NCBI GenBank assembly: GCA_937905835.1
Contig: CALCXK010000050.1
Coordinates: forward strand, 1 to 35,003
Origin: an uncultured Ilumatobacter sp.
Lineage (GTDB): Bacteria; Actinomycetota; Acidimicrobiia; Acidimicrobiales; Ilumatobacteraceae
Direction: 5' to 3'
DNA length: 35,003 nt
In this document: positions 14,704 through 23,078 of the stretch, in pieces
Layout: every line of letters begins with the position of its first letter
Numbering within the stretch: position 1 is the stretch's first letter
The notes under the pieces: model-generated
The model's database searches: none
What the model saw: only the letters and a program-made list of their open reading frames with translations
Told to the model about the DNA's origin: nothing
Translations under genes and position numbers: made by a program

Positions 14704-15925
14704 TCAACTTCAGGCGCCCTTTGCCGTCAAACGTGAGGCCAGCCTTGCCGTCGACGAGGTCACGAACGCCGTCACCGAGCATCGCGGCACGCCAACCGTG
14801 CGCCAGACGAGCATCGTCGTCACCGCGCAGAAACGACACAATGTCACCCCGGGTACCGAGCAGCACAGTGTCAATCTTTTCGTCGTGGGCGAGCTGACTG
14901 ACCCAGGCCGACACGAGTGTCACAGCCGGCCGCAGATTGCGATCAAGATCGTCTGGCGAGTTCGGTGCCTCGGGTGCATCGTTTCCTTTGCCCACCTTGA
15001 CCGCTTCGAGGATCTCTTCGGCAATGCTGCCACGCGAATGACGTTCATCGACGCCTCGGGCCTGGCTCAGTTCCTTGAGCGAGGACGGGCCCCGCTGCGA
15101 GATACCGAGAATGGCGAGATCGGGCAGCACCTGGCGCACCGGAATATCGACTCGCATCGCACGCCGCTCGCGCCACGCTGCAATTGATTGCGCAACTGCT
15201 CGCGAACTCGGACGGAGCGATCGAGCGTCTTTGAGACGGAGCCACGCGTTTTCGGGGTTGGCGCCGCTGGCGGGTCGAGTACGCAGTTCTTCGCACGCAT
15301 CGGCGGACCATTCGAGCCGGCCTGCTTCGGCAAGCTTGGCAACGAGGAGCTGGTGGACTTCGAGGAGATACTCGACGTCAACAGCTGCGTACTGGCACTG
15401 GTTCTCGGTGAGCGGCCGGCGAAGCCAGTCGGTCAGGCGATCGCCCTTTGCCGGAGTGACATTGATTTCCCCTTGCAGCAATGCAACGAGTGACGGTGTG
15501 CCGTAACCGACGAATCCGGCCGCAAGCTGCGTGTCGAACATCCGCCTCGGCACCGAGCCGATGGAGTGCGTGAGCACGTCGAGGTCTTGCTGTGCAGCGT
15601 GGATCACGCACAGCGCTTCGGTATCGAAGACCCGGCCGAACACCGTGACATCGACAACAAGCGGATCGATCAGTGCAAGACGCTGGGTCTTTGTGCCGTC
15701 GTCTGCGGTCTCGTGCCAAGCGACCTGAACGAGGGCGAGTTTCGGGAAGTACGTGCGCTCACGATGGAACTCGGTGTCGAGTGCATACCGGTCAATACCG
15801 ACGAGCACGTCGATGACTGCATCGAGATCGGCCTGTTCTTCGACGTACTGGTAGTCGATCTGGGCGGGGGCATTGCCGACGCCGGGCTGCTTGTTGCGCT
15901 CCGGTCGAACCCCTGATCGAGCCAT
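14690..15925 (-). CDS. rnd: Ribonuclease D (DEDDy 3'-5' exonuclease with HRDC domain)
   Basis: Trims 3' ends of tRNA precursors and other small RNAs. The 411-residue protein carries the DEDDy active site: Asp50 and Glu52 in ALDTEFHRERTY, Asp114 in AAQQDLDVL, and Tyr179 with Asp183 in QCQYAAVDVEYLL. An HRDC domain follows at about 220-300 (WRERRAMRVDIPVRQVLPD). A C-terminal extension of about 80 residues completes a length normal for actinobacterial RNase D. The ATG at 15925 follows the rhodanese stop by 1 bp. Last gene of the DUF3151-mobA-rhodanese-rnd operon. Confidence 0.95.
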   Translation of the reverse strand: MARSGVRPERNKQPGVGNAPAQIDYQYVEEQADLDAVIDVLVGIDRYALDTEFHRERTYFPKLALVQVAWHETADDGTKTQRLALIDPLVVDVTVFGRVFDTEALCVIHAAQQDLDVLTHSIGSVPRRMFDTQLAAGFVGYGTPSLVALLQGEINVTPAKGDRLTDWLRRPLTENQCQYAAVDVEYLLEVHQLLVAKLAEAGRLEWSADACEELRTRPASGANPENAWLRLKDARSLRPSSRAVAQSIAAWRERRAMRVDIPVRQVLPDLAILGISQRGPSSLKELSQARGVDERHSRGSIAEEILEAVKVGKGNDAPEAPNSPDDLDRNLRPAVTLVSAWVSQLAHDEKIDTVLLGTRGDIVSFLRGDDDARLAHGWRAAMLGDGVRDLVDGKAGLTFDGKGRLKLISVE

Positions 15926-15926
15926 G

Positions 15927-16256
15927 TCAGGCTCCCGTCACAGTGTCGAGGCCAGAAGCCCACCAGGCCATCATGCCGCCGGCGACATTGACGACGTGTT
16001 TGCCCTGAGCCTCGGCGTATTCGCACGCCCGAAAGCTCCGGCCGCCAACCTTGCACATCACGTAAGTGGGGTGCTCGGCACCATCTGGGCCGAAGGCGTC
16101 GAGGTGCTCGGACATCGTGCCGAGCACGACGTGAGTAGCTCGACCGATGTGGCTGTTCGCCCACTCGTCGTCTTCGCGCACATCCACGAGCCGAATCGAT
16201 TCATCGGCCGCAAGCAGCCCGTGTAGTTGTTCCACCGTGATTTCCGATATCGCCAC
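15927..16256 (-). CDS. Rhodanese-like single-domain sulfurtransferase
   Basis: A 109-residue rhodanese domain: IRLVDVREDDEWANSHIGRA (21-40) carries the CH2A-like DVRE..E motif with HI, and the active-site loop VMCKVGGRS has Cys68 for persulfide formation. It ends with VAGGMMAWWASGL, typical of GlpE/MoeB-linked types. Position directly after mobA fits a sulfur-handling role in cofactor synthesis, but single-domain rhodaneses have many roles, so that is inference. The gaps are 9 bp to mobA and 1 bp to rnd. Confidence 0.92.
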   Translation of the reverse strand: MAISEITVEQLHGLLAADESIRLVDVREDDEWANSHIGRATHVVLGTMSEHLDAFGPDGAEHPTYVMCKVGGRSFRACEYAEAQGKHVVNVAGGMMAWWASGLDTVTGA

Positions 16257-16265
16257 GAAGCGACC

Positions 16266-16844
16266 TTACTGGTCGCCATCGCCGTCGCGCAGGGTTCCCC
16301 GCAGGAGATCCTCTGGACGGTTGATGTTGCGCATCTCGCCAGGGTCGATCGCCACGGTCGTGACATCGAACAAGGCAAGGATCTCGTGCATCGCCCGGAT
16401 GCCAACCTCAAAGGCCGCTTCGATCGGGGCGACCGTTTGCACATTCCAGACAGCGAGAACGGGTTCAAGCCGATCGGTCATTGCCACGACAACATCCGTC
16501 GCCGCCGTCACTGCGTCGAGCATTCGATCGACAGCACTGGCGGTCAGCCGAGGAAGATCGCACGCTGCGACCACAATATGGGTCGCCGAGCTGTGATGGT
16601 GTAACGCCGTGAGTACCCCGCCGACCGGACCCTCACCGGGATGTCGGTCGGCAATCACCGAAAGATTCAGGGAGGCGAGTTCGGTCGGGTCGCCGCCGAC
16701 GAGCACGACGTCACGACAGCCAGCGGCCGTGAGCGCGAGCGCAACATGGATTGCCATCGGCTGCCCGTCGACGTCAATCAGCGCCTTCGTCCGCCCCATA
16801 CGGCGGCTCTGGCCACCGGTCAAGACTGCTCCGGCGACCTGCAT
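16266..16844 (-). CDS. mobA: Molybdenum cofactor guanylyltransferase (MobA-like nucleotidyltransferase)
   Basis: Transfers GMP from GTP to molybdopterin-Mo to make the bis-MGD cofactor. The 192-residue protein starts VAGAVLTGGQSRRMGRTKAL, the nucleotide-binding GGxSxRMGxxK motif (10-20), followed by PGEGPVGGVLTAL (69-81) and VAACDLP with the metal-binding Asp96. NINRPEDLLRG near the C-terminus is the usual NTP-transferase ending. MocA or FrdA-type relatives share the fold, but the length and the GQSRRMGRTKA motif favour MobA. No other molybdopterin gene is in the window. DUF3151 lies 3 bp upstream. Confidence 0.85.
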   Translation of the reverse strand: MQVAGAVLTGGQSRRMGRTKALIDVDGQPMAIHVALALTAAGCRDVVLVGGDPTELASLNLSVIADRHPGEGPVGGVLTALHHHSSATHIVVAACDLPRLTASAVDRMLDAVTAATDVVVAMTDRLEPVLAVWNVQTVAPIEAAFEVGIRAMHEILALFDVTTVAIDPGEMRNINRPEDLLRGTLRDGDGDQ

Positions 16845-16847
16845 CGA

Positions 16848-17282
16848 TCAGGTGGTCGGGATGCCGGTCGGGTCGAGCTGCAGCAGGAAGGTGTGAATGC
16901 GCTCGGCTTCGTCCTGCTCGCCGATCTCGGCGGCCATTGCGCCCAAACCAACGAGTGCCCGAAGGAACCCTTGGTTGGTCGGCGCATCCCAGCGTACGTA
17001 GCCACTCCCCCGCCAGCCATTGGCCCGCAAGGTGTCGAGCCCGCGGTGGTAGCCGACACGATACGCCGCGTATCGCTCGATGGTGTCACGACCGAGATCG
17101 CCAAGCTCGGCCCAGCCGGCCAGGAAACGTGGCGACGCAGCGACAACAGCGGCAACGGCAGCGCGCTGAGCGTCGCCCGACAATTCGAGCGCCGCGGCGA
17201 GCCCTGCGGAGTCGGCTGGGTCGGCTGCGGGTAACACGGTGGTCGGAAGTCCTGAAGAGAAGTTGATCGCAATGTCGCTCAT
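16848..17282 (-). CDS. DUF3151 family protein
   Basis: A 144-residue protein typical of the actinobacterial DUF3151 family. It is recognised by the PRFLAGWAELGDLGRDTIERYAAYRVGYHRGLDTLRANGWRGSG region (about 50-93), YVRWDAPTNQGFLRALVGL and a C-terminal EAERIHTFLLQLDP. Helical and soluble; function unknown. I use the ATG at 17282 (MSDIAINF); a TTG three codons upstream is possible. A TACGCT -10 lies 8 nt before the ATG with no Shine-Dalgarno sequence, suggesting a leaderless or near-leaderless transcript. First gene of the operon with mobA, rhodanese and rnd. Confidence 0.88.
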   Translation of the reverse strand: MSDIAINFSSGLPTTVLPAADPADSAGLAAALELSGDAQRAAVAAVVAASPRFLAGWAELGDLGRDTIERYAAYRVGYHRGLDTLRANGWRGSGYVRWDAPTNQGFLRALVGLGAMAAEIGEQDEAERIHTFLLQLDPTGIPTT

Positions 17283-17290
17283 TGCAACCA

Positions 17291-17296
17291 AGCGTA
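17291..17296 (-). promoter_or_regulatory. Putative -10 box for the DUF3151 operon
   Basis: TACGCT (TAnnnT) on the minus strand, 8 nt before the ATG at 17282. No ribosome-binding site intervenes. It shares the 57-bp divergent gap with the -10 at 17328. Confidence 0.35.
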
Positions 17297-17327
17297 TCGG
17301 TCACCTCCTCACCTGGACAGGACGACC

Positions 17328-17333
17328 TAAGCT
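17328..17333 (+). promoter_or_regulatory. Putative -10 box giving a leaderless transcript for the small membrane protein
   Basis: TAAGCT (TAnnnT) ends six nt before GTG 17340, the same spacing as at 13417-13429. No Shine-Dalgarno sequence is present. Confidence 0.45.
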
Positions 17334-17339
17334 TGACGA

Positions 17340-17648
17340 GTGTTCGCTGTGACCCTGGAATCTGCCAAGACCATCGCCGTTGCCGTCGTTGTCATCTTTA
17401 TCGCCGGGGCATTTCTGGCCGCCTGGATCATGAAGACAATCGTCCAGAAGGTCGCGACGGTTCTCGTGCTGGCGTTGCTGGCGTTTGCGGTGTCTTCCCA
17501 GCGGACGTCGTTGCAGGAATGCGCCGACAGAGTGCAGGACAACATCGAAAAAGACCGCATGACCATCACGGTCACCGAAACTGATTGCTCGTTCTTCGGA
17601 ACGACCATCACGGTCAAAGACCCGCGCGTTGACGTAGACCCTGCGTGA
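17340..17648 (+). CDS. Small membrane protein of unknown function
   Basis: A 102-residue protein with two predicted membrane helices, TIAVAVVVIFIAGAFLAAWI (about 11-30) and VATVLVLALLAFAVS (about 38-52), then an extracytoplasmic or cytoplasmic tail with two cysteines (LQECADRV and ETDCSFF) and a beta-strand-like end. I do not recognise the family. GTG 17340 is chosen for the -10 box six nt upstream; GTG at 17349 is an alternative. Its stop overlaps the GTG of the MFS gene by 4 bp (GTGA), so the two are probably co-translated. The tail cysteines might form a disulfide if it is external; that is inference. Confidence 0.7.
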   Translation: MFAVTLESAKTIAVAVVVIFIAGAFLAAWIMKTIVQKVATVLVLALLAFAVSSQRTSLQECADRVQDNIEKDRMTITVTETDCSFFGTTITVKDPRVDVDPA

Positions 17649-18817
17649 GCGCCGCAACATCGACGCAGCCTCACGCCGACACACTCGACCGGCCGACGCT
17701 GGCCCGCCTTACTGGCGCAAAGGCGATGGCCAACACCGCGCTGCGCTGGATTCCTCCGTTCCTCCCGACGCTTGAGCGCGCGTTTGGCGTCTCGACCACA
17801 CAGCTGACAACGGTGCTCGGCTTCGGCGAAGCCGCCGGCCTGTCGACGATGGTTATCGGCAAGCAACTCGACCGTGGCCGTGAGCGACCCGTCATGATCG
17901 GTGGTCTGTCGGCGATCTCACTCTCATCGGTGATCGCCCTCGGCGGTTCAATCTGGACCTTCGCAATCGCGTTCACCATGCTGATCCTCGGTGTTGCAAA
18001 CTTCACCGTCGGGGGCCATGCCTGGATCAGCCACAGCGTCCACTACAGCCGGCGAGCTCGATCGATCGGCATCTTCGAAACGTCCTGGGCGTTTGCCCTT
18101 CTGATCGGCGGGCCAATCGTGGCGGTGCTGATCAACCTCTGGGGCTGGCGCGCACCGTTCGTTTTTATGGCCGTTGGCTGCGCGATCGCAGCGGTCGTCG
18201 TTGCGTTGACGCTGCCCGCTGCAGGTCCTGCAACGACGCAGCCGGAGTCAGCCGCGACCGGGGCGATTCGCTTGACGCGGCGCGCCTGGCTCGTTGTGAT
18301 CGGGTCGGCAACGATGGCCATGGCAGGCCTGTCAGTGTTCATGATCTCGGGCTCGTGGCTCAACGATGAGTTCGGAGTCTCGACCGGTGGCCTCGGCTTC
18401 ATCGTGATGGGTTTCGGAGCGTTCGAACTCATTGCCAGTGCTGGGTCAGCAGCCCTCGCCGATCGGATCGGCAAGATGCGCTCAACACTCGGTGGGCTCG
18501 TCGTATTGGCCTGCGGGCTGCTCGTGATGCTCAGTGCCGGTGACCGCCTTGTCATCGGCGTCATCGGGATCCTCATGCTGCTCATTGGATTCGAGTACGG
18601 GTTTGTCACAACGCTCTCACTCGTCAGCGAAGCGATGCCTGAAGCACGCGGGTCGACACTCGCTGTCGGCAACGCCATCGGCACACTCGCCCGCGGCAGC
18701 GGAGTGATTCTCAGCGGTTGGCTCTACGGCATACACGGCATCGCGGGCACCGCTGCCCTGTCCGCCACGGCAGCCGCTATTGCGGCAACCTGTTTCGTAC
18801 TCAGCCGACAGGTGTAG
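17645..18817 (+). CDS. Major facilitator superfamily transporter
   Basis: A 390-residue protein with about 12 hydrophobic segments, organised as two six-helix halves around a polar loop near residues 195-212 (PAAGPATTQPESAATGAIRL). The loop 2-3 sequence GKQLDRGRERPVMIGG resembles the MFS motif A (G-x-x-x-D-R-x-G-R/K), and loop 8-9 carries ALADRIGKMRST. This points to a proton-coupled transporter or efflux pump; the substrate cannot be inferred. The GTG start overlaps the preceding small membrane protein by 4 bp. Convergent with the hydrolase at 18910, with a GC-rich hairpin between. Confidence 0.88.
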   Translation: MSAATSTQPHADTLDRPTLARLTGAKAMANTALRWIPPFLPTLERAFGVSTTQLTTVLGFGEAAGLSTMVIGKQLDRGRERPVMIGGLSAISLSSVIALGGSIWTFAIAFTMLILGVANFTVGGHAWISHSVHYSRRARSIGIFETSWAFALLIGGPIVAVLINLWGWRAPFVFMAVGCAIAAVVVALTLPAAGPATTQPESAATGAIRLTRRAWLVVIGSATMAMAGLSVFMISGSWLNDEFGVSTGGLGFIVMGFGAFELIASAGSAALADRIGKMRSTLGGLVVLACGLLVMLSAGDRLVIGVIGILMLLIGFEYGFVTTLSLVSEAMPEARGSTLAVGNAIGTLARGSGVILSGWLYGIHGIAGTAALSATAAAIAATCFVLSRQV

Positions 18818-18874
18818 CCCCGCTCCGCAACACCGTTGCCGAATCGTGGGATCAAGCACTCAATCTTCTTGGCC

Positions 18875-18895
18875 GGCGGCGAACTCAGCGCCGCC
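18875..18895. terminator. GC-rich hairpin between convergent genes
   Basis: GGCGGCG and CGCCGCC form a perfect 7-bp stem around a 7-nt loop in the 92-bp gap between the MFS transporter and the convergent hydrolase. There is no T-run on either side, so it is at most a weak or Rho-assisted bidirectional terminator. Confidence 0.4.
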
Positions 18896-18909
18896 CAACC
18901 GTGCGACGC

Positions 18910-19665
18910 TCAGGCGACGAAACCAGTGAGAAACTTTGCCAGTTCGACAGGATGCGTGTTGGGTGCGCCGTGGCCGGCGCCATCCACGCGGAGGTAACTG
19001 GAGGTGACGATCTGCTCGCTCAGCCACTGCATGCCGCGCTGGTGATGGGGTCGGCCGAGTTCGCCGCCCATCATAAGCAGCGGAACGACCACCGACTCGG
19101 CTGCCCACGGTGCTCCACGCCGGAGGTCCGTGATTTCAGCGACCATTGCTGCGCCCTCGGCACGCCGATCGGCGCGCGTGCCAGACGGGAGCTGCTCCCA
19201 GCGATCATCTCCGATCAAGCGACGCATGAAGGTTTCTGCAGCTTCCGCCGGGTCGGCCGCACCGACCGCTGCTCCTCCCGCTGTTCCGCCCGGCCACCAG
19301 TCAAGCCACGACAGCGGCGTCTCATAGATCGCCGCATGCTGAATCAGATCGGGGTGGCGTTCGGCTGCACCGAGTACGACATTGCCGCCGAAGCTGTGGC
19401 CGAACGCAAGGTCGACAACTCGGTCAGGTGCAACCGCTTCGAGGACATCTACGAGGTCGGTCACGTGTTGCGCAACGGTCCTCTTCCCGCCGACATCGCG
19501 TGAGCGGCCATACCCACGGCGATCGTAACGTACGACGTGGAACCGGTCGTCGAGGCGACGGCTCAGCCGAAGCATCCCGGCGGAACGGTCCATCGTCCCG
19601 TGGACAAGCACGGCCAGCGGTAGCGCTGAGTCGCCAGACGTTTCGGCCCAGAGGTCAGTCGACAT
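18910..19665 (-). CDS. Alpha/beta-hydrolase fold protein
   Basis: A 251-residue hydrolase. The oxyanion loop is LVHGTMDRS (20-28), then VVRYDRRGYGRS (44-55), the nucleophile elbow FGHSFGG (Ser91), and the catalytic His in DGAGHGAPNTHP near the C-terminus. The acid is probably in the LLMMGGELGRP strand. The substrate is unknown; esters, lactones or C-C bonds are possible. The ATG at 19665 overlaps the pyk stop by 11 bp, so it is likely co-transcribed with pyruvate kinase. The same frame is open further upstream inside pyk, but those residues are antisense noise and not used. Confidence 0.88.
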   Translation of the reverse strand: MSTDLWAETSGDSALPLAVLVHGTMDRSAGMLRLSRRLDDRFHVVRYDRRGYGRSRDVGGKRTVAQHVTDLVDVLEAVAPDRVVDLAFGHSFGGNVVLGAAERHPDLIQHAAIYETPLSWLDWWPGGTAGGAAVGAADPAEAAETFMRRLIGDDRWEQLPSGTRADRRAEGAAMVAEITDLRRGAPWAAESVVVPLLMMGGELGRPHHQRGMQWLSEQIVTSSYLRVDGAGHGAPNTHPVELAKFLTGFVA

Positions 19666-21136
19666 GGACAATGCGCATGACATCAGACGCCGCACGACCC
19701 ACCCAGGAGCGCTTCGAGTCGCCCACCGGGAGCTGTTGATTTTTGTTCGGCGAACCGGCCAACACCAGCACGGTGTCGCCGTGGTGGACGATCCCTGCGC
19801 GCAGCGCGGTCTCGACAGCGAACCACACCATCTCGTCGGTCGACTCATACGTGTCGACCTGCATCGGGGTGACGCCCCACGTCATGGCGAGGCTGCGGAC
19901 CATTGCTGCGTCCGGTGAGAGTGCAACCATTGCGGCATCGGGGCGGAACCGTGCCATGGCCCGAGCCGTGCGGCCGCTCTGCGTGCAGCAGAGAATCGCC
20001 GACGCGCCGGCATCGAGCGCGGCCCGTGACGCTGCATGCGTGAGCGCTGCTGTCACTCGATCACCGTGCTCCATCGACTCGAAACGACCATCGAGTTGTA
20101 CCCGACCCAAGCGATTGGCCCACTGGCGATAGCTGGCCTCCGACTCGGCACGTTCGGCAATCTTGCCCATCGTGGTGACGACCGCAACCGGGTCGCGGCC
20201 GATGGCCGTTTCACCCGACAGCATCACTGCGTCAGAGCCGTCGAACACGGCGTTCGCCACGTCGCTCACTTCGGCGCGAGTCGGCGCCGACGCCGCGATC
20301 ATCGATTCGAGCATCTGCGTCGCTGTGATGACCGGGACGCCGGCTTCGACGCAGTGCCGGATGATCATCTTCTGGAGATGCGGGACGTCTTCGATCGGGC
20401 AGTCGATACCCAGGTCGCCACGCGCAACCATGACGGCATCAGACACCGCTACGATTTCGGTCAGGTTGGCGATCGACGCGCTCGTCTCAATCTTCGCAAC
20501 GAGCCTGGCGCGGGTACCGACGACGTCGCGCACACGCTGCACGTCGACGGCCTGGCGTACAAAGGAGACAGCAATGAACTCGACACCGGCGCTAGCCATC
20601 TGCTCGGCGAGAACGAGATCTTCTTCGGTCGGTGTGGTCAGACGGAGCTTCTCAGACGGCATGTGAACACCAGGCTGGCCGTTCACGGTTCCACCCGTTT
20701 CGACCCGGGCAAGAGCGAACCCGTCGCCGACCGACAGCACCGACATCGAGATCGCACCGTCGCCGAGCATCACGTGGCCGCCGACGATCAGATCTTCGAG
20801 GAGCGTCTCGTACTGCACGTAGATGCAGTGGTCGTCGCTCGGCTCATTACCAGCGCGGAGCTGGATTTCTTTGCCGACGACCAACAGCGACCCGCCTTCT
20901 GGGAATCGTCCAGAACGGACCTTTGGACCGGGGAGATCGGCTAACACCGCGACTTCCTTGCCAACGGCGTCGGCAGCTGCCCGCACACGTGCGAGGCGCA
21001 CCAGATGCTCGTCAAGAGTGCCGTGGCTGAGATTCAAGCGAACGACGTCGACACCGGCGCGCATGAGGTCTTGCAGCGCTACTGGCGTATCGCTGGCTGG
21101 GCCGATTGTGGCCACGATCTTTGTTCTGCGGGTCAT
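19655..21136 (-). CDS. pyk: Pyruvate kinase
   Basis: Makes pyruvate and ATP from phosphoenolpyruvate and ADP. The 493-residue protein shows TKIVATIGPASD (5-16), RLNLSHG (R33, N35, S37, H38), a B domain, the IAVSFVRQAVDV segment, MVARGDLGID, the QMLESMI and PTRAEVSDVANAVFDGSDAVMLSGETA block with the conserved Lys/Mg site, and a C-terminal regulatory-type domain. Length is slightly above the bacterial 470-480. It is divergent from the histidine phosphatase with a 19-bp gap, and precedes an overlapping hydrolase. A weak TAGACA -10-like box lies 7 nt before the ATG. Confidence 0.96.
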   Translation of the reverse strand: MTRRTKIVATIGPASDTPVALQDLMRAGVDVVRLNLSHGTLDEHLVRLARVRAAADAVGKEVAVLADLPGPKVRSGRFPEGGSLLVVGKEIQLRAGNEPSDDHCIYVQYETLLEDLIVGGHVMLGDGAISMSVLSVGDGFALARVETGGTVNGQPGVHMPSEKLRLTTPTEEDLVLAEQMASAGVEFIAVSFVRQAVDVQRVRDVVGTRARLVAKIETSASIANLTEIVAVSDAVMVARGDLGIDCPIEDVPHLQKMIIRHCVEAGVPVITATQMLESMIAASAPTRAEVSDVANAVFDGSDAVMLSGETAIGRDPVAVVTTMGKIAERAESEASYRQWANRLGRVQLDGRFESMEHGDRVTAALTHAASRAALDAGASAILCCTQSGRTARAMARFRPDAAMVALSPDAAMVRSLAMTWGVTPMQVDTYESTDEMVWFAVETALRAGIVHHGDTVLVLAGSPNKNQQLPVGDSKRSWVGRAASDVMRIVHVD

Positions 21137-21155
21137 ATCTGCTTGTCTATCGTGT

Positions 21156-21782
21156 GTGGAGTTACTGTTGGTTCGTCATGCCCTGCCGATTCGCAAGGAA
21201 CTGGAGTCTGGCGCTGCCGACCCAGCGCTGTCTGACGACGGCCTTGCGCAAGCGGCGCTACTCGCCCAGTATCTCGCATCCGAGCACCTCGATGCTGTCT
21301 ATGCAAGCCCGATGAACCGTGCGCGGCAGACCGCTGAGCCGGTCGTCGCTGATCGGGCCCTCGAGTTGCGCTTCCGCGACGGCCTCGCCGAGTTCGACCG
21401 ACACAGTTCTGAGTACATCCCTGTCGAAGAGCTGAAGGCGTCGGGTGATCCACGTTGGCAGCAAATGCTGAACGGCGAATGGGACTCCGACGAGTCACCT
21501 GAAGAATTCCACCAGCGAACCGTCGGCGCAATCGAAGCCATTATCGACGATCATCGCGGCCAACGCGTCGCCGTTGTCTGCCATGGTGGAGTTATCAACG
21601 CCTACCTGACCACAATCATGAAGATGGGCGAAGAGTTCGGACGTGGGTTTTTCTATCCGAACTACACCTCGATCCATCGAATAGCTGCATCGTCCAACGG
21701 CGATCGATCGGTGATTACGATCAACGAAACGAGCCACCTCCGCAACAGCGGGCTGCCCATGGGGCTTTTCCAGAAGGGCTGA
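21156..21782 (+). CDS. Histidine phosphatase superfamily protein (phosphoglycerate mutase-like)
   Basis: A 208-residue branch-1 histidine phosphatase with LVRHALP (phospho-accepting His8 and Arg7), SPMNRARQTAEP (Arg57), GLAEFD (acid Glu79) and VVCHGGVINAY (His143). The typical RHGE is RHAL here, so the second-shell residue differs, as seen in broad-specificity members. The substrate is unknown. GTG 21156 (VELLLVRH) is used because the family starts at this strand; the frame is open upstream within antisense of pyk. It sits 2 bp before the M18 aminopeptidase gene, so the two form an operon, divergent from pyk. Confidence 0.88.
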   Translation: MELLLVRHALPIRKELESGAADPALSDDGLAQAALLAQYLASEHLDAVYASPMNRARQTAEPVVADRALELRFRDGLAEFDRHSSEYIPVEELKASGDPRWQQMLNGEWDSDESPEEFHQRTVGAIEAIIDDHRGQRVAVVCHGGVINAYLTTIMKMGEEFGRGFFYPNYTSIHRIAASSNGDRSVITINETSHLRNSGLPMGLFQKG

Positions 21783-21784
21783 CC

Positions 21785-23041
21785 ATGCCGCAGACCAACA
21801 GCCTTGCCGACCTGATTGCATACCTCGACGCATCACCATCGCCATGGCATGCCGTCCAGTCGACTGTCGCTCGTCTCGCCGGGTTCGACCAGGTCGATGA
21901 GGCCGCCGCTTGGGTCGATGTTCCACAGCGTGGCTACGTCGTTCGTGGTGGAGCAATCGTCGCCTGGACGATTCCCGACGGTGCCAGCGCCACGATGCCG
22001 TTCCGCATCGTGGGCGCTCACACCGACTCGCCATGCCTTCGGGTCAAGCCGCGGCCCGACACCAGCAGCGTGGGCTGGAAGCAGCTTGGTGTCGAGGTGT
22101 ACGGAGGGATCATCAACAACACCTGGCTTGACCGCGACCTCGGTGTTGCCGGGCTATTGGTCGCTGCCGACGGATCGACGACACTCGTCGATGTCCGTAC
22201 CCCGATCGCCCGAGTACCCCAGTTGGCAGTACACCTCGACCGAAGCGCGAACGACAACGGATTGATCCTCGACCGACAACAACACCTGGCTCCGGTCTGG
22301 GGCGTGGGTACCAGCTCACCCGGCGAATTCGCACGCTGGATCGGCGAGCAGGCCGGCATCGACACCGCTCCAGCATGGTGGGAACTCTGCCTGTACGACG
22401 TCCAGGGAGCCGCCGTGATCGGGGCCGACGAATCAATGCTCGCGTCGGGCCGCCTCGACAACCTGCTGTCCTGCTGGGCCGCTACCTCAGCGCTCACCAC
22501 AGCCTCGCCGTCAGACCACATCGCTGTCATCGTGCTCAACGATCACGAAGAGGTCGGTTCGTCGAGTGCAACCGGAGCGGCCGGCCCGCTGCTCGAAACG
22601 GTGCTCGACCGACTGGTCGTCTCGCGGGGCGGGTCGTCCGACGACTTCCACCGAACAGTGGCCAGGTCGATGTGTATTTCGGCCGACAACGCTCACGCCA
22701 TCCATCCGAACTACGCGGAGCGCCATGAGCCGGGCCATCACCCGGTCATCAACGCCGGCCCAGCCATCAAGATCAATGCAAATCAGCGCTATGCGACATC
22801 CGCTGAAACCGCTGCGGCATTCCAGCGGGCTTGCGAGTTCGCCGACGTGCCGTGGCAGGTGTTCGTCTCACGAAACAACATGCCATGTGGCTCGACCATC
22901 GGCCCGATCACCTCGACCCGGCTGGGTATCGCCACGGCCGACATCGGTGTGCCGCAACTGTCGATGCATTCAGCTCGCGAACTCTGCGGCGCCGACGACC
23001 CCACACATCTCGCGAACGCACTGACCGCTTTCTTTGACTGA
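21785..23041 (+). CDS. apeB: M18 family zinc aminopeptidase (aspartyl aminopeptidase type)
   Basis: A 418-residue dinuclear zinc aminopeptidase of family M18. Motifs in order: SPSPWHAV (18-25), the first metal His/Asp in GAHTDSPCLRVKP (His79, Asp81), the M18 signature HLDRSANDNG, the DNLLSCWA and NDHEEVGSSSATGA segment (bridging Asp and catalytic Glu-Glu), MCISADNAHAIHPNY, and the last metal His in QLSMHSARELCG. Length is normal (about 420-430). It probably removes acidic N-terminal residues in the cytoplasm. Its ATG follows the phosphatase stop by 2 bp. Confidence 0.94.
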   Translation: MPQTNSLADLIAYLDASPSPWHAVQSTVARLAGFDQVDEAAAWVDVPQRGYVVRGGAIVAWTIPDGASATMPFRIVGAHTDSPCLRVKPRPDTSSVGWKQLGVEVYGGIINNTWLDRDLGVAGLLVAADGSTTLVDVRTPIARVPQLAVHLDRSANDNGLILDRQQHLAPVWGVGTSSPGEFARWIGEQAGIDTAPAWWELCLYDVQGAAVIGADESMLASGRLDNLLSCWAATSALTTASPSDHIAVIVLNDHEEVGSSSATGAAGPLLETVLDRLVVSRGGSSDDFHRTVARSMCISADNAHAIHPNYAERHEPGHHPVINAGPAIKINANQRYATSAETAAAFQRACEFADVPWQVFVSRNNMPCGSTIGPITSTRLGIATADIGVPQLSMHSARELCGADDPTHLANALTAFFD

Positions 23042-23078
23042 GTATCACACCGAGGTCAGAATTCGGCGTGAGACCACT

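Noticed and set aside
20036..20944. 302-residue plus-strand frame opposite pyk
   Set aside because: Antisense to pyruvate kinase motifs; composition typical of a reverse-complement shadow in high-GC DNA.
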